A DNA stretch of 26,854 bases from Candidatus Poseidoniaceae archaeon (GCA_028822955.1 JAPKCL010000008.1:1-26854); one strand, 5' to 3'; counted from the first letter of the stretch, positions 10,353 through 18,058 are shown. Notes: generated by a model not told the origin, from the sequence alone. Numbers and translations: made by a program.

Positions 10353-10582
10353 GTGCCCAGGTATGTGGGGGTCCTGAGCACGTGGGAACCATCCAACTTA
10401 GCAAGCTGGAGTGGAATCTGAGTCCCCCCGCCCGTCTTCCGAGGGGAGGTGTGTTGGGTTTTGTGTTAGTCCAGCGCGTGCAAGACGGGCACGCAGACGC
10501 AAAGCGGCAAATCCGCACGGACTGGACAAATCCCGTACGGCATTGAAGGTGGCATCGCGAGTCTCGCTAACATCGTTTTGCC
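10353..10582 (-). ncRNA. Candidate structured RNA of unknown family
   Basis: This lies in a 364-nt stretch between genes. A hand count gives 75 G+C in 120 bases at 10421-10540, well above the flanking genes. Hairpins: 10353-10361 with 10373-10381; 10392-10399 with 10403-10410; 10476-10481 with 10489-10494; 10504-10507 with 10513-10516. The last two are enclosed by 10469-10474 with 10522-10527, forming a three-way junction. A further nested hairpin spans 10551-10582. The 7-nt loop 10482-10488 is exactly complementary to 10432-10438, giving a possible pseudoknot. In the first two hairpins the only imperfect pair is C-A or A-C on the plus strand but a G-U wobble on the minus strand, which favours minus-strand transcription. 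I could not match it to SRP RNA, RNase P RNA, 5S rRNA or tRNA. Confidence 0.42.
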
Positions 10583-10589
10583 AATTCAT
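10398..10589 (-). CDS. Possible 63-residue small protein, overlapping the structured RNA candidate
   Basis: An ATG at 10589 has GGAGG eight nt upstream and opens a 63-codon frame beginning MNWQNDVSETRDATFNAVRD and ending TPAC. It starts 28 nt after the stop of the CopG gene and could be its operon partner. Against coding: the composition is unusual (many Arg, Pro and Ser, no clear fold), the stop codon lies in the loop of a hairpin, and the same bases form a three-way junction and a pseudoknot. No family is recognised. I consider the RNA reading more likely, but the ribosome site is good enough to record. Confidence 0.25.
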   Translation of the reverse strand: MNWQNDVSETRDATFNAVRDLSSPCGFAALRLRARLARAGLTQNPTHLPSEDGRGDSDSTPAC

Positions 10590-10616
10590 TCCCATCCCCT
10601 CCTGCACTCTCACCCA

Positions 10617-10991
10617 CTATTCGTGGTATTCTTCGCGTCGTATCGTTGAACTCTTGGCTTCAACCAAGAGATCATCGAGTTGTTGTGTTAATTCAGAACG
10701 AGACTTAATGGCCTGTTCTATGTAAAGTGAAAGCCCTTCTTGGGCAGCGGTTTCAGGCGTAGTGCCTTGAAGTTCGTAGAGTTGACCAAGAAGCATCTTA
10801 TCGCCATAGCCGAGAGGAATTCGAACCGAGTCCATGCCGGAGAGAAGTGGCTGGCCTTTGAGGAATTGTTGAATGGCCAATCGGATCACATCCGAACGGT
10901 TACGAGCACCTTCAAGACCAACTCGTCCATCGAGTAGCGCAAGATCTTCCTCAGTAATTCTGAGTGATACAAGATTGCTTGGGGTTGTCAT
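10617..10991 (-). CDS. CopG/ribbon-helix-helix family transcriptional regulator
   Basis: 124 residues from ATG 10991, which has GGAGG seven nt upstream; the frame continues to 11102 but that part has low-complexity, non-family sequence and no ribosome site. Residues 1-50 carry the RHH pattern: a short beta strand (SNLVSLRITEEDLALLD) followed by helix-turn-helix-like segments (RNRSDVIRLAIQQFL). These proteins bind DNA as dimers through paired beta strands. The C-terminal 70 residues form a helical, probably oligomerising or ligand-sensing region with no recognised domain. No toxin gene is adjacent, so an antitoxin role has no support here. Direct repeats upstream suggest autoregulation. Confidence 0.8.
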   Translation of the reverse strand: MTTPSNLVSLRITEEDLALLDGRVGLEGARNRSDVIRLAIQQFLKGQPLLSGMDSVRIPLGYGDKMLLGQLYELQGTTPETAAQEGLSLYIEQAIKSRSELTQQLDDLLVEAKSSTIRREEYHE

Positions 10992-11042
10992 TTTGATTCC
11001 TCCGTAACCAATGGGTATAATTGGCGGTATATCAATGTAACT

Positions 11043-11075
11043 CAAATGATTACGAATTGACTTACAAATGATTAC
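11043..11075. promoter_or_regulatory. 11-bp direct repeat, candidate operator
   Basis: CAAATGATTAC occurs at 11043-11053 and again at 11065-11075, 22 bp start to start (about two helical turns), so both would face the same side of DNA. The core GATTAC recurs at 11087-11092. The repeats lie 52-84 bp upstream of the RHH gene start, in the region shared with the gene at 11243. RHH regulators commonly bind short repeats spaced by helical turns, so this is a reasonable autoregulatory operator; binding itself is inferred. Confidence 0.45.
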
Positions 11076-11111
11076 ACTGTGTTTTGGATTACAGTACTGC
11101 ATTTAGATGAT

Positions 11112-11146
11112 TTCAACGGTTGAATGAGATATTTCATCATATAATC
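11112..11146 (+). promoter_or_regulatory. Hairpin-forming repeat and TATA-like element in the divergent promoter region
   Basis: TTCAA-CGG-TTGAA at 11112-11124 is a perfect 5-bp inverted repeat, and CATATAATC at 11138-11146 resembles an archaeal TATA box. It lies about 100 bp upstream of the ATG at 11243, which lacks a Shine-Dalgarno site, so the leader would be long unless another promoter is used. No gene is seen between 10992 and 11242. Confidence 0.25.
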
Positions 11147-11242
11147 GTGAAGCGAATGTATACGCTCTACGATAGACCAACTCAAGTACAATCTTGATTG
11201 TTGCAGTAGAACCTTCTAATACGGGAGACTTTAGCAGACTTC

Positions 11243-11689
11243 ATGGCTATTGAACCATCCCGAGGACTCTATCTCTACCTGCGAACACTTACCAGTGCCA
11301 TGGAAGATTCAATCATCACTGATGATGAAGCAAGTATTTTGCATGTTCTAGCCCTTGCGCTTGGCGTCCATCCGAGTGATACTGCTTTTTGCCTTGCAGT
11401 AGTCCGCGGAGAAGAAACAAATCCCTTCGATGGTACCGAATTTGATTACTCGGGTCACCATATAGGGGATGTAACCATTTACCAATCTGCTCTCATTGCA
11501 GCTTTAGATGATGAAGTCATTTCTGAAGACGAATGGTCAATGCTCACTGCACTTCGAACCTTTATTGGGATTCAAGAAGATCAGCACACAATGATCGAAG
11601 AAGCCATTCAATCCATGGTAGATATTGATTCAAGTGGTGTCCGCAGACTTGAACGATTAAAGCGATTCAATACAGTGTGTCCTTATTGA
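11243..11689 (+). CDS. Hypothetical TerB-like helical repeat protein
   Basis: 148 residues with two copies of one helical unit. The first (about 14-50) contains TSAMEDSIITDDEASILHVL and the second (about 83-120) contains IAALDDEVISEDEWSMLTAL. Each has an acidic D-D/E-x-I-[TS]-[DE]-[DE]-E motif at a helix start, as in TerB/TerB-like and some EF-hand-like helical domains. There is no signal peptide or membrane helix. The start lacks a Shine-Dalgarno site and may be leaderless. TerB-like proteins are associated with membrane stress or metal binding, but that role is not shown here. The gene is followed by a hairpin at 11696, so it may be monocistronic. Confidence 0.62.
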   Translation: MAIEPSRGLYLYLRTLTSAMEDSIITDDEASILHVLALALGVHPSDTAFCLAVVRGEETNPFDGTEFDYSGHHIGDVTIYQSALIAALDDEVISEDEWSMLTALRTFIGIQEDQHTMIEEAIQSMVDIDSSGVRRLERLKRFNTVCPY

Positions 11690-11695
11690 ATTGAC

Positions 11696-11713
11696 AGAGG
11701 CGTTCTTGCCTCT
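11696..11713 (+). terminator. Hairpin just after the TerB-like gene, terminator-like
   Basis: AGAGGC and GCCTCT form a perfect 6-bp stem around a GTTCTT loop, six nt after the stop at 11687-11689. There is no long T run behind it, and archaeal termination usually relies on T runs, so transcript-end stabilisation is as likely as termination. Confidence 0.35.
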
Positions 11714-11801
11714 AACCAGTGCTTTGAGGAGTACATTTCATCGTAATACTTAGAAAGGGTCTTTCTTTGGCACGGCTAACACATACGGGAATAGTGCTAT
11801 T

Positions 11802-13157
11802 ATGAGTGTAACAAAAGAAATCTATGAATCAGTGGTCGCGCGAGATCCAAACCAACCTGAATTTCATCAGGCTGTTTGGGAAGTTTTAGAATCACTGGAA
11901 CCAGTTATCGAAGCACATCCGGAATACCGTTCAATCGTTGAACGTGTTGTTGAACCAGAGCGCCTCATTCATTTCCGAGTTCCATGGGTTGACGATGCAG
12001 GAGTCGTCCAAGTGAATCGTGGATATCGTATTCAATTCAATGGTGCTATTGGACCTTACAAAGGTGGACTTCGTTTCCACCCAACCGTGAATGCTTCAAT
12101 CTTGAAGTTCCTTGCCTTTGAGCAAATCTTCAAGAATTCTTTAACAGGTCTCCCAATGGGTGGCGGAAAAGGTGGTGCTGATTTCAACCCAAAGGGCAAG
12201 TCAGACCAAGAAGTCATGCGCTTTTGCCAATCTTTTATGATGGAACTTTGGCGACACATCGGACATAACTGTGACGTTCCTGCCGGAGATATCGGCGTTG
12301 GTGGCCGTGAAATCGGTTACATGTTTGGAATGTATAAGAAACTCCGAAATGAATTTCAAGCAGGTGTCTTAACTGGAAAGGGCCGCTCATATGGCGGCTC
12401 ATTGATACGACCAGAAGCAACTGGATACGGTTTAGTCTACTTTGCTCGTGAAATGCTTGCCACCAAAGGCAAGTCATTCGAAGGTGCTACAGTCTCTATT
12501 TCAGGCTCAGGCAATGTTGCTCAATTTGCCTGTGAAAAAGTACTCGACCTTGGTGGAATACCAATGACCATGTCTGATTCCAGTGGATTTATTCATGATT
12601 CAGAAGGAATCAACCGAGAGAAATTGGCTTGGATTATGGACCTGAAGAATAACCGTCGTGGACGAATCTCAGAATACACTTCCAAATTCACCAGTGGCAC
12701 ATTTACAGCATCTGCACCAGAACCATCTTCGAATGGTCTTTGGGGCGTCAATGTCGACGTTGCCCTTCCATGCGCAACACAGAACGAAATAAACGGTGCA
12801 GAAGCACAAATGCTCATTGATAATCACGTGATTGCAGTTGCAGAAGGTGCGAACATGCCGTGCACACCCGAGGCTGTTGAAGTGTTCCAAAAGAGCGGTG
12901 TCATGTTTGCACCAGGTAAAGCAAGCAACGCCGGTGGTGTTGCAACCTCTGGTCTCGAAATGTCACAAAACTCTCTTCGATACGGCTGGACACGAGAAGA
13001 AGTCGATGCCAAACTCGACAACATTATGGTTAACATTCACAAGAATGCTGCTGAAACAGCTGAAAAGTACGGCCGACCAGGTGACTATGTCTTTGGAGCC
13101 AACGTTGCAGGTTTCTTGAAAATTGCAGAAGCAATGATGGCTCACGGAGTCGTTTGA
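11802..13157 (+). CDS. gdhA: NADP-type glutamate dehydrogenase, GdhA
   Basis: 451 residues, the usual length for the hexameric bacterial/fungal-type enzyme that interconverts 2-oxoglutarate plus ammonium and glutamate. The glutamate-binding half shows FNGAIGPYKGGLRFHP and the catalytic-lysine segment GLPMGGGKGGADFNP. The nucleotide-binding Rossmann motif is SGSGNVAQFACE at about 236-247, and the late motif KASNAGGVATSGLEMSQNS is intact. Cofactor preference for NADP is assumed from the subfamily. No strong Shine-Dalgarno site precedes the ATG. A hairpin (11752-11757 with 11761-11766) lies 35 nt upstream and may mark the transcript start region. The gene runs into a small membrane protein gene 12 nt downstream, so the two are likely co-transcribed. 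Confidence 0.96.
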   Translation: MSVTKEIYESVVARDPNQPEFHQAVWEVLESLEPVIEAHPEYRSIVERVVEPERLIHFRVPWVDDAGVVQVNRGYRIQFNGAIGPYKGGLRFHPTVNASILKFLAFEQIFKNSLTGLPMGGGKGGADFNPKGKSDQEVMRFCQSFMMELWRHIGHNCDVPAGDIGVGGREIGYMFGMYKKLRNEFQAGVLTGKGRSYGGSLIRPEATGYGLVYFAREMLATKGKSFEGATVSISGSGNVAQFACEKVLDLGGIPMTMSDSSGFIHDSEGINREKLAWIMDLKNNRRGRISEYTSKFTSGTFTASAPEPSSNGLWGVNVDVALPCATQNEINGAEAQMLIDNHVIAVAEGANMPCTPEAVEVFQKSGVMFAPGKASNAGGVATSGLEMSQNSLRYGWTREEVDAKLDNIMVNIHKNAAETAEKYGRPGDYVFGANVAGFLKIAEAMMAHGVV

Positions 13158-13169
13158 GGTCGTGGTACT

Positions 13170-13391
13170 ATGGTACTTCTCGTAACGAATCAAAGCGGTA
13201 AAGAACGAAAAGTACGTGCCTTTGTTGGTATCGTAATGATTATTCTAGCAGTCAGCATAGATTCCCCATCGATCGTTGTCTTTGGTCTTCTGGCTGCTGC
13301 CGGCGCTCTTTTGTTCAATGCGATATCAGGAAATTGCTACTTTTACAGAATACTTGGTTACAGCACATGCCCAGTTTCTGATTCATACTAA
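13170..13391 (+). CDS. DUF2892/YgaP-like small inner membrane protein
   Basis: 73 residues with two hydrophobic segments (about 16-32 and 35-51) and the C-terminal signature GNCYFYRILGYSTCP, matching the Cys-x-x-Tyr...Thr-Cys ending of DUF2892 membrane domains. These occur alone or fused to rhodanese in YgaP; their function is poorly known. It starts 12 nt after gdhA, suggesting a shared transcript, and its stop overlaps the convergent sixA stop by four nt. Confidence 0.72.
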   Translation: MVLLVTNQSGKERKVRAFVGIVMIILAVSIDSPSIVVFGLLAAAGALLFNAISGNCYFYRILGYSTCPVSDSY

Positions 13392-13849
13392 TCCAGTTCT
13401 TTTGGACGCAGTATGCGCTGGCAATGCCATTTACCATCCTGTTCTACAAGTATAGCACATGCTGCGGTTGGCATTTCATGAAACTCTCCAGTGAGTTCAT
13501 ACAAAACCAGTTCAGTTCCAGGATTGTGTGAGAGAATGAGTGTGATTTCATCTTGACTGGCTTTTTCTATGCATTCAAGAATTGTCGAAACTGGTGCAAG
13601 GTAGAGACTCTCCATGACGTGTGTTGTCACATCGCCAAAGATTACTTTCATACCTTCGAGCGTGGATAATGTTCGCTCTGAATCACTGACAAATACGCGT
13701 TCTGGAATCCATTTCAAATGGTGTAACACCTGGGCAATTCGTGGTGCATCCTTTACTCCCCTTGGATTAAGGGGTCTTTGATGATCATGAAGCGTAGCAT
13801 CATCCCAACCACTTTTGGCGTGCCGCATTAAGAGAATCCGGCGTTCCAT
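13388..13849 (-). CDS. sixA: Phosphohistidine phosphatase SixA family
   Basis: 153 residues of the histidine phosphatase (phosphoglycerate mutase-like) superfamily in the short SixA form. The N-terminal catalytic motif is LLMRHAKSGWDD, where the Arg-His pair carries the phospho-enzyme; the second catalytic histidine is in LSHNPG at about residue 108. The sequence RPLNPRGVKDAP is typical of SixA. In bacteria SixA dephosphorylates phosphohistidine proteins, while archaeal targets are not established. Cytoplasmic, with no signal peptide. It converges on the DUF2892-like gene with a 4-nt overlap of the two ends. Confidence 0.87.
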   Translation of the reverse strand: MERRILLMRHAKSGWDDATLHDHQRPLNPRGVKDAPRIAQVLHHLKWIPERVFVSDSERTLSTLEGMKVIFGDVTTHVMESLYLAPVSTILECIEKASQDEITLILSHNPGTELVLYELTGEFHEMPTAACAILVEQDGKWHCQRILRPKELD

Positions 13850-13916
13850 CGGACAACTCTCTTGCTACACCATTGATGAGACTTCTCACATCAATACCGT
13901 GTTTACGGTAGCAATC

Positions 13917-16900
13917 TTAACCTTGGTAAGGAATCCAAGAGCCTGTTGCAGAATCGTAATACGATAAACTTCCATCAGATGCTTTTGACCAGTTGACGCC
14001 ATCCTCTTCCCATTGCTGGGCTTCTTCTGCAATGGCAGGGAGTTGTTTGGATTCTTCGTATACCATGTTCGAATCGGTAGCGGAATCTGCATAATTTTGC
14101 GCTGCAAACGGTGAACTTTCACCAACAGTTTCCTGACTCTTTCGAATCACAAGTAGGGCGCCGAGACCACACATTGCGAGAAGTGCCAGAATAGCGTAAA
14201 CAAGTCCACTTCCACCGGAATCAGCATCTTGTTCCGAACGTGCAGCATCTTCAGGATAGTAATCATAGGTATCTGAAACACCATCACCATCGGAATCTGT
14301 AGTTTCATTTCGGTCCAATGGGAAATCATCTTCAGCATCATTGATTCCATCTTGGTCTGTGTCCATTTGAGTCAAAGCACAACCATCGTCAAACACAATG
14401 ACTCCTGTTGGAGATAATGGGCAATCATCATCAATATTTTCGACTCCATCTTCATCATCGTCTTTTTGGTATTCAGAGCAACCATCGAGGTCGACTCCGT
14501 GAGATTCATCGGTGCTGGGGCACAAATCGTTATGATTTTTAATTGTGTCATTGTCTTCATCAATTTGAGATTCAGCGCAACCTTCAGAATTTACTTGTTC
14601 ACCATCTGGAGTTGCTGGACATGTGTCAATGGTATCATCAATCATGTCACTATCAGCGTCTTTTTGATTGTCAGCGCATCCTAAAGAATCCGTAATAAGG
14701 CCAAGTTCGGTATCCGGGCAGTCATCCATATCGTTCATGATTGCATCATCATCGTCATCTCGCTGTGCATCAGAACAACCTCGGTCATCCGCTTCATCTT
14801 CGTTACCAGTCATTGGACAAAAGTCGTCAATATCATTGACGCCGTCTTCATCAGTATCACGTTCTGCAGATGAACAGCCAACGCCATTGACAAGTGTCGA
14901 TTGTGAGGTCATTGGACATTCATCCAGTTGGTCATTGATTCCATCTCCATCGGTGTCACGTTGCATATCAGCGCACCCTGCGCTGTCAATAGCAGAACCG
15001 AGTGGGGTCAACGGACAAGCATCAAATGCATCCATGACTCCATCATTGTCACCGTCTTCTTGAGAGCCTGAACAGCCGGTAAGGTCTACGTTCTCGCCTG
15101 CAGGGGTCATTGGGCAAGCATCGATATCATTGCTGACTCCATCGAGGTCATCGTCTTTTTGTTGTTCTGAACATCCCATTGAATCAACGGCTTGACCGGC
15201 AGGTGTGTTCAAACAATGGTCGGGCGTATCGCCGTTTGGATTGTCACCATAGCTGTCTCCATCTGTATCGAACCACTGTGATGGTTCTGTAGGGAATCGG
15301 TCAGCCATGTTTCCATTCTGGTTATCTCCGTAGCCATCACCATCGGCATCTTCCCATTGGGTTCCGTCCATTGGGAACGCATCAGGATTGGTACCTGCTT
15401 GGTTATCTCCGTAGCCATCACCATCTTCATCATCCCATTGTGTCGGATCACTTGGGAATGCATCACCGTTGTTTCCGGTTGGGTTATCGCCATAGCCATC
15501 ACCATCGGTGTCGGTCCATTGTGTTGAATCAGTAGGGAACTCGTCAGGAGTGGTTCCAGTTGGATTGTCCCCATATCCATCACCATCTTGGTCAGCCCAT
15601 TGTGATGAATCGGAAGGGAAAGCATCACCATTGGTACCAGTTGGGTTATCTCCGTATCCATCGCCATCAGAATCTTCCCATTGAGTTGAGTCTGTAGGGT
15701 ATTCATCGGCATAATTTCCAGCGGAGTTATCTCCGTATCCATCACCATCTTGGTCTGCCCATTGGGTTGAATCGTACGGGAATGCATCAGAGGCATTACC
15801 TACTGGGTTGTCTCCATAGCCGTCTCCATCTTGGTCATCCCATTGGGAACTGTCGAGTGGGAAAGCATCGGGTGAATTGCCAGTTGGGTCATCGCCATAG
15901 CCATCGCCATCCATGTCTGAATATTGACTGCTATCGTAAGGGAAATCATCAACCATATCGTTGTAGCCGTCTCCATCTGAATCTTTCTGCGAGAGTTCAC
16001 AGCCATATATGTCGACTGAAGCGCCAGCAGTTGTGTTGGCACACAGGTCGTATTCATTGGCAACTCCATCGTTATCATCATCTATGGTTAATGAGAAACA
16101 ACTACTGTCGCCAACCAATTGGACACTTGCATCTGAGTAGAGGTTGACCACTACGCAGTAGATGCCACTCATGTTTGGTGTCGCATAGGTAAATGTGGGC
16201 ATACTCATGTTTTGTGCCGCTGCAGTAAAGTTACTGAGAGCAGAGGTGGCGAATGATGCGCCGGCACTGTCGGTAACTGAGATTTGGTATTTGTAATCGT
16301 CTCCTGTAACAAGATCGCTGCCTTTGACCATGACATCATTGGTAGCTGAAGTTGAACTTGTTGAATAGGAATCAATCAGCATAGTCGGTAATTGTGGAAT
16401 GAAATCATCGTCATGGACGCCAATAAAGCCGTCTCCGGAAGTCAAATTAATTTGAGAGTTGTTGAACGATAGGAAAGCCACGAAACCGTGATCATTCAAA
16501 GTTGTAGGCCCATTCCAATTGATTTGCCAAGATTCAGATGTGGTAGTATTGGTGGTGAACGTGACGTTCATTTGGTCAACCATTGAGGCTGTGAGTGCCA
16601 TATTTGGGTCCATGGAAGTGGTGAAGTTATTACCGAATTCAACCATATCATAGACAATCCACCATACTGTATAATCGGTGTATGCGCTAAGGTTGGTTGC
16701 ATATATTTCACCTGTTGTTGAGGAGGTTACGTAAGCTTCGAGCATTTCGATGTAGGTGCAATCTGCATCTTCATCAATCATGATACCAGTAGAATCTTTC
16801 AAGACTGATACAGAGCAGTAATCCGATTCTTGCATTAGTGGACTTACAGATGTTACGTTAGCCATCATGGTTGTTGCTGTGGCAGTGAAGTTACCATTAG

Positions 16901-18014
16901 TTGATGTGGACCAACTTTCAGTGTCATTCAAGAAAAATTGAACATTTGAGTGATTGTAGAGGTAGGTGTCTCCAATGGTCAATCCCGTGAATTCAATCAT
17001 TGAACCGGTTGTACCATTCATGGTCACTGAGACGGATTCAATACTTTGTCCTCCGCCTGGTAAATTCGTAGTGATGGAAATATCATAGACATTCGTGGCT
17101 CCAGAGAATCCATAGACCTGCAAGTAAGTCGTTTGGTTGGATGTTGAAGTGACTGTCATTGATTCGAGACTTCCAGTTGAGCCCGAACTTGAAAGATAAG
17201 CGCCAGTAGCAGAATTCCAATTGGTGTCGATATCGCCAATTCCTCCATTAAAGGTAATGTTGGCATAATAAGTCACACCTGAGATCATATCGATTTCAAA
17301 GTAATCAGAGTCTGCGGTGGTGTGAATCGAAAGGCCAGTACAAACGACGGGCAGCATTGTTGCTTGTGTTGCAGTTCCTGTTGTGTCGTTTGGTTCAAGA
17401 ATATCCGATACAAGTGTTGCGGTGCCGGTACAGTTTGTCGGTGTCCCAGTGCCATTACCACCTGTGCCATTTCCTGAGCTTGTGCTAAAGGTCCACACTT
17501 CAAGGGTATAGAATCCATAGCCGTTATAGCGCGACATTTGGACATATACTGTTCCTCCATGGGGGGTGGCTGAATTATTTGTGCTTACATATTCGGGGTT
17601 GAACATGTATGAGGAATCCATAGCATTTCCATTCACATCATAGATTGCAATATCGAAATCATTTGTATATTGGGTCCCGTTTGAAGAAGTGTATGTGTTG
17701 TTAAAGGAAAGTTCCAGTGCCAGCCCTTCATTGGTTGCAAGATTAACTGCGACCCAATCTTCATCATCATTTACATCGAACTCACCGAAGTCTGAAAAAC
17801 TCATTGGGGCGAATCCTGAAAGATTTGCAACAAAGGTAGAATTAATTCCGGACATGTTGTCTGGTAAATCGAGAGAAGTGTTGAGATCGTTTTGATTTGC
17901 ACCCACTGCAGATACACCTGGGGCGGTCAAAGTGAGCGTTGTTACGACAAGCATCATAGCCAGTATGACCGGACTCGTTTTGTTAGGATTCGTAGAACTC
18001 AAAGAAGAGGACAT
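13917..18014 (-). CDS. Giant secreted protein: PPC-like domains, two calcium-binding repeat arrays, TM anchor, WW-like tail
   Basis: About 1,365 residues. ATG 18014 and ATG 18020 are both possible; neither has a ribosome site. A signal peptide follows (hydrophobic VILAMMLVVTTLTLTAPGVSA). Two pre-peptidase C-terminal (PPC)-like beta domains come next, the second opening with the typical ILEPNDTTGTATQA. Fn3/Ig-like sequence leads to acidic thrombospondin-3-like repeats: one 33-residue Cys unit, nine 27-residue units, then nine more 33-residue Cys units. After a DDFPLD spacer come one membrane helix (LVYAILALLAMCGLGALLVI) and a short cytoplasmic tail ending in a WW-like module (DGVNWSKASDGSLSYYDS...SWIPY). 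PPC and TSP3 modules are known in secreted proteins for binding or spacing; there is no catalytic motif. It is probably a calcium-stiffened surface adhesin or S-layer-associated protein. Confidence 0.88.
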   Translation of the reverse strand: MSSSLSSTNPNKTSPVILAMMLVVTTLTLTAPGVSAVGANQNDLNTSLDLPDNMSGINSTFVANLSGFAPMSFSDFGEFDVNDDEDWVAVNLATNEGLALELSFNNTYTSSNGTQYTNDFDIAIYDVNGNAMDSSYMFNPEYVSTNNSATPHGGTVYVQMSRYNGYGFYTLEVWTFSTSSGNGTGGNGTGTPTNCTGTATLVSDILEPNDTTGTATQATMLPVVCTGLSIHTTADSDYFEIDMISGVTYYANITFNGGIGDIDTNWNSATGAYLSSSGSTGSLESMTVTSTSNQTTYLQVYGFSGATNVYDISITTNLPGGGQSIESVSVTMNGTTGSMIEFTGLTIGDTYLYNHSNVQFFLNDTESWSTSTNGNFTATATTMMANVTSVSPLMQESDYCSVSVLKDSTGIMIDEDADCTYIEMLEAYVTSSTTGEIYATNLSAYTDYTVWWIVYDMVEFGNNFTTSMDPNMALTASMVDQMNVTFTTNTTTSESWQINWNGPTTLNDHGFVAFLSFNNSQINLTSGDGFIGVHDDDFIPQLPTMLIDSYSTSSTSATNDVMVKGSDLVTGDDYKYQISVTDSAGASFATSALSNFTAAAQNMSMPTFTYATPNMSGIYCVVVNLYSDASVQLVGDSSCFSLTIDDDNDGVANEYDLCANTTAGASVDIYGCELSQKDSDGDGYNDMVDDFPYDSSQYSDMDGDGYGDDPTGNSPDAFPLDSSQWDDQDGDGYGDNPVGNASDAFPYDSTQWADQDGDGYGDNSAGNYADEYPTDSTQWEDSDGDGYGDNPTGTNGDAFPSDSSQWADQDGDGYGDNPTGTTPDEFPTDSTQWTDTDGDGYGDNPTGNNGDAFPSDPTQWDDEDGDGYGDNQAGTNPDAFPMDGTQWEDADGDGYGDNQNGNMADRFPTEPSQWFDTDGDSYGDNPNGDTPDHCLNTPAGQAVDSMGCSEQQKDDDLDGVSNDIDACPMTPAGENVDLTGCSGSQEDGDNDGVMDAFDACPLTPLGSAIDSAGCADMQRDTDGDGINDQLDECPMTSQSTLVNGVGCSSAERDTDEDGVNDIDDFCPMTGNEDEADDRGCSDAQRDDDDDAIMNDMDDCPDTELGLITDSLGCADNQKDADSDMIDDTIDTCPATPDGEQVNSEGCAESQIDEDNDTIKNHNDLCPSTDESHGVDLDGCSEYQKDDDEDGVENIDDDCPLSPTGVIVFDDGCALTQMDTDQDGINDAEDDFPLDRNETTDSDGDGVSDTYDYYPEDAARSEQDADSGGSGLVYAILALLAMCGLGALLVIRKSQETVGESSPFAAQNYADSATDSNMVYEESKQLPAIAEEAQQWEEDGVNWSKASDGSLSYYDSATGSWIPYQG
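14331..15221 (-). repeat. Nine in-frame 99-bp (33-residue) Cys-containing calcium-binding repeats
   Basis: Nine consecutive units of exactly 33 codons, each beginning D-x-C-[PL] and carrying a second Cys at unit position 17 (for example DACPMTPAGENVDLTGC), then an acidic D-x-D-x-D loop. There are no insertions or deletions. The two cysteines per unit could form a disulfide, as in TSP3 domains. A tenth unit of the same kind sits alone at 15951-16049, on the other side of the 27-residue array. Confidence 0.9.
15222..15950 (-). repeat. Nine in-frame 81-bp (27-residue) calcium-binding repeats
   Basis: Nine consecutive units of exactly 27 codons with consensus D-[AED]-[FY]-P-x-D-[SGP]-[ST]-Q-W, then an acidic DGDGYGDN loop. 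Units differ at many positions, so this is an old protein-level repeat rather than a recent DNA expansion. It joins the 33-residue array at 15221/15222 without a linker. Confidence 0.92.
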
Positions 18015-18058
18015 AAACATGGGTTTGAGTGGTAGTTTAAGAGACTCTCTACGTGAAC

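Noticed and set aside
10300..10600. SRP RNA or RNase P RNA as the identity of the structured region.
   Set aside because: I could not find the SRP helix 8 GGAAG...AGCAG core, nor the RNase P GAGGAAAGTC and ACAGAA elements; left unnamed.
10617..10991. Toxin-antitoxin locus built on the RHH gene.
   Set aside because: No RelE, MazF, PIN or other toxin fold is adjacent; the only neighbour is the doubtful 63-codon frame.
14668..15063. 131-codon plus-strand open frame over the Cys-repeat array.
   Set aside because: It is Ser/Pro-rich antisense of the Asp-rich repeats and carries the same 33-residue periodicity; the minus strand has clear domains.
14331..15950. Regular DNA repeats of 81 and 99 bp, CRISPR-like at first sight.
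   Set aside because: Repeats are contiguous, in frame with a long coding sequence, diverged at the DNA level and without unique spacers.
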